Shown in pieces: positions 60,785-64,000 of a stretch of 64,000 bases of DNA. The notes under the pieces are model-generated. The model was not told the DNA's origin, made no database searches, and saw only the letters and a program-made list of their open reading frames with translations. Position 1 is the stretch's first letter; every line of letters begins with the position of its first letter. This DNA comes from Albidovulum sp. (GTDB lineage Bacteria > Pseudomonadota > Alphaproteobacteria > Rhodobacterales > Rhodobacteraceae): the NCBI GenBank assembly GCA_030837825.1, contig JAUQYB010000033.1, forward strand, positions 1 through 64,000, read 5' to 3'. A program made the translations under genes and the position numbers.

Positions 60785-60801
60785 CACCGAAAGGAGCCCT
60801 G

Positions 60802-60948
60802 ATGTCCCCCGCCGCATCCGCCGCCTATGTCGCCGAACTGCGCCAACAGATCGCGATCCTCTCCGAACGCTGTGCGCTTCTCGCCGCCGAACTGGCCGCC
60901 GCCCGGGAGGTGCAAAACCCGCCGCCGGACCCGCCAAAGGTCGGTTGA
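60802..60948 (+). CDS. Small coiled-coil phage protein
   Basis: 48 residues after AAGGAGC: a single predicted coiled coil (VAELRQQIAILSERCALLAAELAAA) and a Pro-rich tail. Its place between tail and lysis genes is typical of small phage accessory proteins. Function is unknown. Confidence 0.6.
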   Translation: MSPAASAAYVAELRQQIAILSERCALLAAELAAAREVQNPPPDPPKVG

Positions 60949-60968
60949 ACTCCTCTTAGAACGACCCG

Positions 60969-60993
60969 CGCCCCGCCCTTCCGGCGGGGTTTT
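60969..60993 (+). terminator. Intrinsic terminator
   Basis: CCCCGCC / GGCGGGG hairpin around CTTCC followed by TTTTTC, 20 bp after the small coiled-coil gene and 25 bp before the endolysin start. Confidence 0.8.
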
Positions 60994-61017
60994 TCTTTGC
61001 TTGAAAGGACCAGACCC

Positions 61018-61656
61018 ATGAACGACCAGATCGACGCGCTGAAGGCGCTGCAAATGGCGCTGGCGCGCCTCGGCTACTACACCGGCGCGATCGACGGCCT
61101 CTTCGGCCCCCGCACTGATGCCGCGCTGAAAGCCGTCGCGGTCGAGCGCGGCGCGATCCGCAACCTGAAACCGGTAGAAGCGGCAGTGCCAGCCGGGCCG
61201 ATGATCTTCCAAGGCAGCGCCCGCCACCCTGTGGACGAAATCGTGATCCACTGCGCAGCCACAGCCTCCGATTGGATGCGTGGCCAGCCCCTCACCGCCA
61301 AGCGCAAAGAAATTGACCGCTGGCACCGCGAGGAGCGCGGCTGGCGCAAGATCGGCTACCACCATCTGATCGATCGCGACGGTGCGATCCTGCCCGGCCG
61401 CGCCGAGACCGAGATCGGCGCTGGGGTCGAAGGACACAACCGCGGCGTGATCCACATCTGCCTGATTGGCGGCGCCGGTTCGGCCGCCACCGATCCCTTC
61501 GAGCGGAACTTCACCGCCGCCCAAGATCGCGCCCTGCGCGGCCTGATCGACGCCATCCGTGCCGAGACCACCATCACCCGCATCACCGGTCACAACGACC
61601 ACGCCGCGAAAGCCTGCCCGGGCTTCGTCGTGCGCAACTGGATCAACCGGGCCTGA
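61018..61656 (+). CDS. Phage endolysin: peptidoglycan-binding plus N-acetylmuramoyl-L-alanine amidase
   Basis: 212 residues from ATG 61018. A peptidoglycan-binding repeat is at about 5-45 (LKALQMALARLGYYTGAIDGLFGPRTDAALKA). An Amidase_2 domain follows with the zinc ligands in EIVIHCAAT, the GYHHLIDRDG strand and ITGHNDHAAKACPGF. It cleaves the peptide stem from glycan strands for lysis. Confidence 0.9.
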   Translation: MNDQIDALKALQMALARLGYYTGAIDGLFGPRTDAALKAVAVERGAIRNLKPVEAAVPAGPMIFQGSARHPVDEIVIHCAATASDWMRGQPLTAKRKEIDRWHREERGWRKIGYHHLIDRDGAILPGRAETEIGAGVEGHNRGVIHICLIGGAGSAATDPFERNFTAAQDRALRGLIDAIRAETTITRITGHNDHAAKACPGFVVRNWINRA

Positions 61657-61679
61657 AACCCATCAAAGGAGAGACCATC

Positions 61680-61937
61680 ATGAACCTGATCAACCAACCG
61701 AGCCTTCGCCCCACCCGGAAAATGGCCGCCGTCGGCTGGACCAGCCTTCTGGGCCCGATCGTCGCCACAATAATCGCGCCCTGGCTGCCGGGGCTGTCGG
61801 AGGCCTGCGGTGGGGAGGTTGGGGCGTCTCTTGTGGCGGGCGGGCTCGCGCTGGCACAAGGGGCCGTGAACTTCGTGGCGGGGTATGTGGTGAGGGAGAC
61901 GAGTCACCACGGGGACACAAAAGGTTCAAACCGTTGA
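61680..61937 (+). CDS. Holin-like small membrane protein
   Basis: 85 residues with two hydrophobic segments (VGWTSLLGPIVATIIAPWL and SLVAGGLALAQGAVNFVAGYVV). It follows the endolysin gene by 23 bp, the usual place for a holin or tail-lysis membrane protein. Confidence 0.65.
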   Translation: MNLINQPSLRPTRKMAAVGWTSLLGPIVATIIAPWLPGLSEACGGEVGASLVAGGLALAQGAVNFVAGYVVRETSHHGDTKGSNR

Positions 61938-62003
61938 TTGAAACCGACCGCAGCCTATGACATCGTCCACCAGCAGGGGCGGAAGTCAACAAGAACGGTC
62001 AAA

Positions 62004-62142
62004 ATGAATCAGCTTGCATTGAAAGCGGCTTCTCAGAACGTCCACGATGAAGCAGCAGCGCAAGCACCGCTCGCCAATGACCTGAAGGACCGTCGCTCGC
62101 AAGAACTGGTGTTCGCACTAGTTGGCCCACTTGGTTCTGGCT
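62004..62142 (+). pseudogene. P-loop gene cut by IS element (anti-phage dCTP-deaminase-like N-terminus)
   Basis: From ATG 62004 the frame reads LALKAASQNVHDEAAAQ, then ELVFALVGPLGSG, a P-loop-like segment, and is stopped at the IS5 left end. The ELVF-LVGP-GSG start after a short linker resembles the kinase-like N-terminal domain of anti-phage dCTP deaminases (AvcD). Only ~46 residues remain, so the family call is tentative. Confidence 0.4.
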
Positions 62143-63190
62143 GGGCTCTGTTGCACAAATTGCTGAGGGATTCATCTTGTGAATCCAACGTGGTAGCCGG
62201 CCGGCATGAGCAGACCGACACCCCCCGCCTACAGGACCAGGAACTGGCCCGCCTATAATGCAGCGCTGAAGCGCCGCGGCTCGCTGACGATCTGGTTCGA
62301 TCCCGCCATGACCTGGGAGGCTGCGCCGACTGGAAAGCGGGGCCGACAACCGGACTACAGCGATGCCGCGATCCAGACGTGCCTGACAATGAAGGTGCTG
62401 TTCGGCATGGCGCTGTGGCAGACGACCGGGTTTGTCGAGAGCCTGCTGCGGCTGATCAACCTGGACTGGGCTGTGCCGAACTTCAGCACGCTGTCGCGTC
62501 GCCAGAAGACCCTGAAGGTCAACATCCCGTATCGCGGATCAGCAGGCCCGCTGCACCTCTTGATCGACAGCACCGGGATCAAGGTCGAGGGTGAAGGCGA
62601 GTGGAACGCCCGCAAACACGGCGGGACGAAACGACGTGTTTGGCGCAAGATCCACATTGGAATTGACGAGCAAACGCTGGAAATCCGCGCGGCCGAGTTC
62701 ACCACCAGCGACGTGGGCGATGCACCAATGCTGCCCGAACTGCTCGACCAGATCCCGCCCGATCAGGAGATCGGCAGCGTCACCGCCGACGGAGCCTTCG
62801 ACACCCGCAAGTGCCACGATGCCATCGCCGCCCGAGGTGCCGTCGCGATCATCCCACCCCGCAAGAACGCCAAGCCCTGGAAGCCCGACACCCCCGGCGC
62901 GATCGCCCGCAACGAAGCCCTGCGTGCATCACGGCGCTTCGGCCGGATCCTCTGGCGACGATGGAGCGGCTATCACCGCCGGAGCCGAGACGAAAAAAAG
63001 ATGCACTGTGTGAAACTGCTGTTCAACGCCTCATGACGCGAGACTTCGACCATCAGGTGGCCGAGTTCCAAACGTGTCACCGTCCTGAACGGCTTCACGG
63101 CGCTCGGCATACCTCTCACTGAAGTCGTGGGATAAGTCTGTCCAGGGAAAGGGCGAGTCCGGTCAGCAGCCGATTTGTGCAACAGAGCCC
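62143..63190 (+). mobile_element. IS5-family insertion sequence, decayed
   Basis: 1048 bp bounded by perfect 18-bp terminal inverted repeats GGGCTCTGTTGCACAAAT (62143-62160) and its complement at 63173-63190. It contains one transposase frame. No target-site duplication is visible at the borders, which suggests a flanking deletion after insertion. Confidence 0.88.
62206..63135 (+). pseudogene. IS5-family transposase with two 3' frameshifts
   Basis: The open frame runs to 63036. It shows the IS5 DDE domain (LLIDSTGIKVEGEGEWNARKHG, VTADGAFDTRKCHDAI, ARNEALRASRRFGRILWRRWSGYHRRSR). The expected C-terminus continues as QRLMTRDFDHQVAEFQ and then LNGFTALGIPLTEVVG in successive frames to TAA at 63133. 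Indels lie near 63020 and 63078, so it is probably inactive. Confidence 0.85.
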
Positions 63191-63880
63191 TTGCCAACCG
63201 CGCGAGCGCGCCCGCCCGCGTAGTGGCAGGGCTGCCGATCGCCTGGTGGCGCTTGCCCAGCATCTGCGGCAGAGTCTGCGCCTGACCGGTACGTTCTGAC
63301 AGACGGTGGTAGGATCATGGTTGGGGCGGGCTTATCTGTGGATGGCCTAGGGGAGACAGCCGCTTTCAATTTCCTGAACTTCGAGTACGCTCATGTTCTT
63401 CGCAGCAGATTTCAGACGGATCAACGATCTACGCCCGCGTTGGATCGGCTGTGCGCATCCGTGACGACGGTAGTACCGAGTTCTGATGATACTAGTCGGT
63501 GCTGTCCGACAAATGCGAACTCGTCCCCGCCACCTTGAACCTGCCGGGTATCGGGCGGTGAGAATGCTGCGCCACGCGGCGAGAGCGCGACATGGTTGGC
63601 GCGACAAACCACAAGCTGGCACCGATGGCCGACGCCATTCGACCATGTTGATCATCCATGAGCCCATCTCCGCATGAACGGGGGGGCGAGCAATTCCTGT
63701 TGAAACGGTTCCGATCCCGTGCTAACCAATCTGTGATCACAGATAGGGGCGAAGAATCGAACCCGGTCGAAATCGGCAATGACCAGTGGCCGCGACATCG
63801 CGGAGCCTTGTTACCGCAGATCCTGGCCCATCCGGGCGGCCAGTGAACCGACAGAACGCGACGGCATCAGGAGAGGCGAC
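63191..63880. other. Remnant region between IS element and solute-binding gene
   Basis: 690 bp. Just after the IS a frame ends RLVALAQHLRQSLRLTGTF with a stop at 63297, perhaps the tail of a gene the IS interrupted. I recognise no gene in the rest; base composition is lower in GC than in neighbours. Confidence 0.4.
63729..63744. promoter_or_regulatory. Perfect 16-bp palindrome upstream of solute-binding gene
   Basis: ATCTGTGATCACAGAT is self-complementary and lies 137 bp before the start at 63881. The TGTGATCACA core suits a GntR-type regulator. The regulator gene is not in the window. Confidence 0.5.
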
Positions 63881-64000
63881 ATGGCGATCAACTACCGACT
63901 TCTCGACGCTTTGCGGCGTGGGCGCACCGACATCGAAAACCACCTGATCGACGGGCTGGTCCGCGGCACGGTCAGCCGCCGCGAATTCCTGCGCTACGGA
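63881..64000 (+). CDS. ABC transporter solute-binding protein, N-terminus only
   Basis: 40 residues to the window end, starting ATG 63881 after AGGAGAGG. The sequence ends in a Tat-type signal start (TVSRREFLRYG) after a long, charged n-region, as in Rhodobacteraceae family-5 peptide/nickel-type binding proteins. The rest is outside the window. Confidence 0.65.
   Translation, partial: MAINYRLLDALRRGRTDIENHLIDGLVRGTVSRREFLRYG

Noticed and set aside
62206..63135. Programmed ribosomal frameshifting in the IS5 transposase at the A-rich run near 62992
   Set aside because: The open frame continues correctly past the A run. The breaks lie further on, at two separate indels, which fits decay better than programmed shifting.
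63745..63785. tRNA-like T-arm on the minus strand (TTCGATTC)
   Set aside because: The flanking bases cannot form a T stem, acceptor stem or anticodon arm.

Overview
The window reads as chromosome of a high-GC alphaproteobacterium, most likely Rhodobacteraceae. The signs are uniformly GC-rich coding sequence, many four-base ATGA/TGATG gene overlaps, Tat-type solute-binding proteins, a 7Fe ferredoxin of the FdxA type, a type I-E CRISPR array and a type II-C-like cas2 remnant. I found no rRNA or tRNA gene. The window starts inside an hyfB-like proton-pumping subunit gene and ends inside an ABC solute-binding protein gene.

Region 1 (1-8061): the 5' part of an hyfB-like gene with an XRE-type regulator on the minus strand. 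Divergent from it is a tightly overlapping five-gene operon: a three-subunit molybdenum hydroxylase, a cytochrome P450 and an AlkB-like non-haem di-iron hydroxylase.

Region 2 (8299-23730), the most interesting part: five transcription units each carry a copy of one 16-bp palindrome (consensus CATTNGTATRCAAATG). They encode a second molybdenum hydroxylase, a 6-hydroxynicotinate-reductase-like iron-sulfur protein, a DUF1185 protein, ferredoxin, ferredoxin-NADP reductase, a GlxA/GbdR-type AraC regulator, a PotABCD-like ABC importer, a MarR regulator and an MttB-family methyltransferase. Together they look like an import, demethylation, hydroxylation, reductive dearomatisation and ring-opening pathway for an N-methylated N-heteroaromatic acid (trigonelline- or homarine-like). 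The substrate is inference.

Region 3 (23861-33032): LuxR regulator, class III aminotransferase, and an oligopeptide-type binding protein / ADP-forming acyl-CoA synthetase / FAS1-like hydratase set with a divergent LysR regulator and an alpha/beta hydrolase; probably organic-acid catabolism through CoA esters.

Region 4 (33281-46561): a decayed zone with an orphan type I-E CRISPR array, doubly truncated kinase and LysE fragments, a frameshifted hemerythrin gene and a broken cas2. These surround a quinone/electrophile-stress cluster (glutathionyl-hydroquinone reductase, FMN reductase, two isochorismatase-family hydrolases, DoxX, two pirins, a VOC dioxygenase-esterase fusion). Three divergent promoters here share a LysR-type T-N11-A palindrome.

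Region 5 (46583-57707): a WYL-domain regulator divergent from sbcD-sbcC with a 41-bp inverted repeat between them, then an RpiR-regulated operon with a 5-formyltetrahydrofolate cyclo-ligase-like protein and a complete ABC importer with a fused double permease.

Region 6 (57708-64000): a prophage remnant with an internal deletion (excisionase-like HTH, VRR-NUC nuclease, replication HTH, tail-fibre fragment, endolysin, holin-like), a P-loop gene cut by a decayed IS5-family element, an intergenic stretch with a perfect 16-bp palindrome, and the start of an ABC solute-binding gene.
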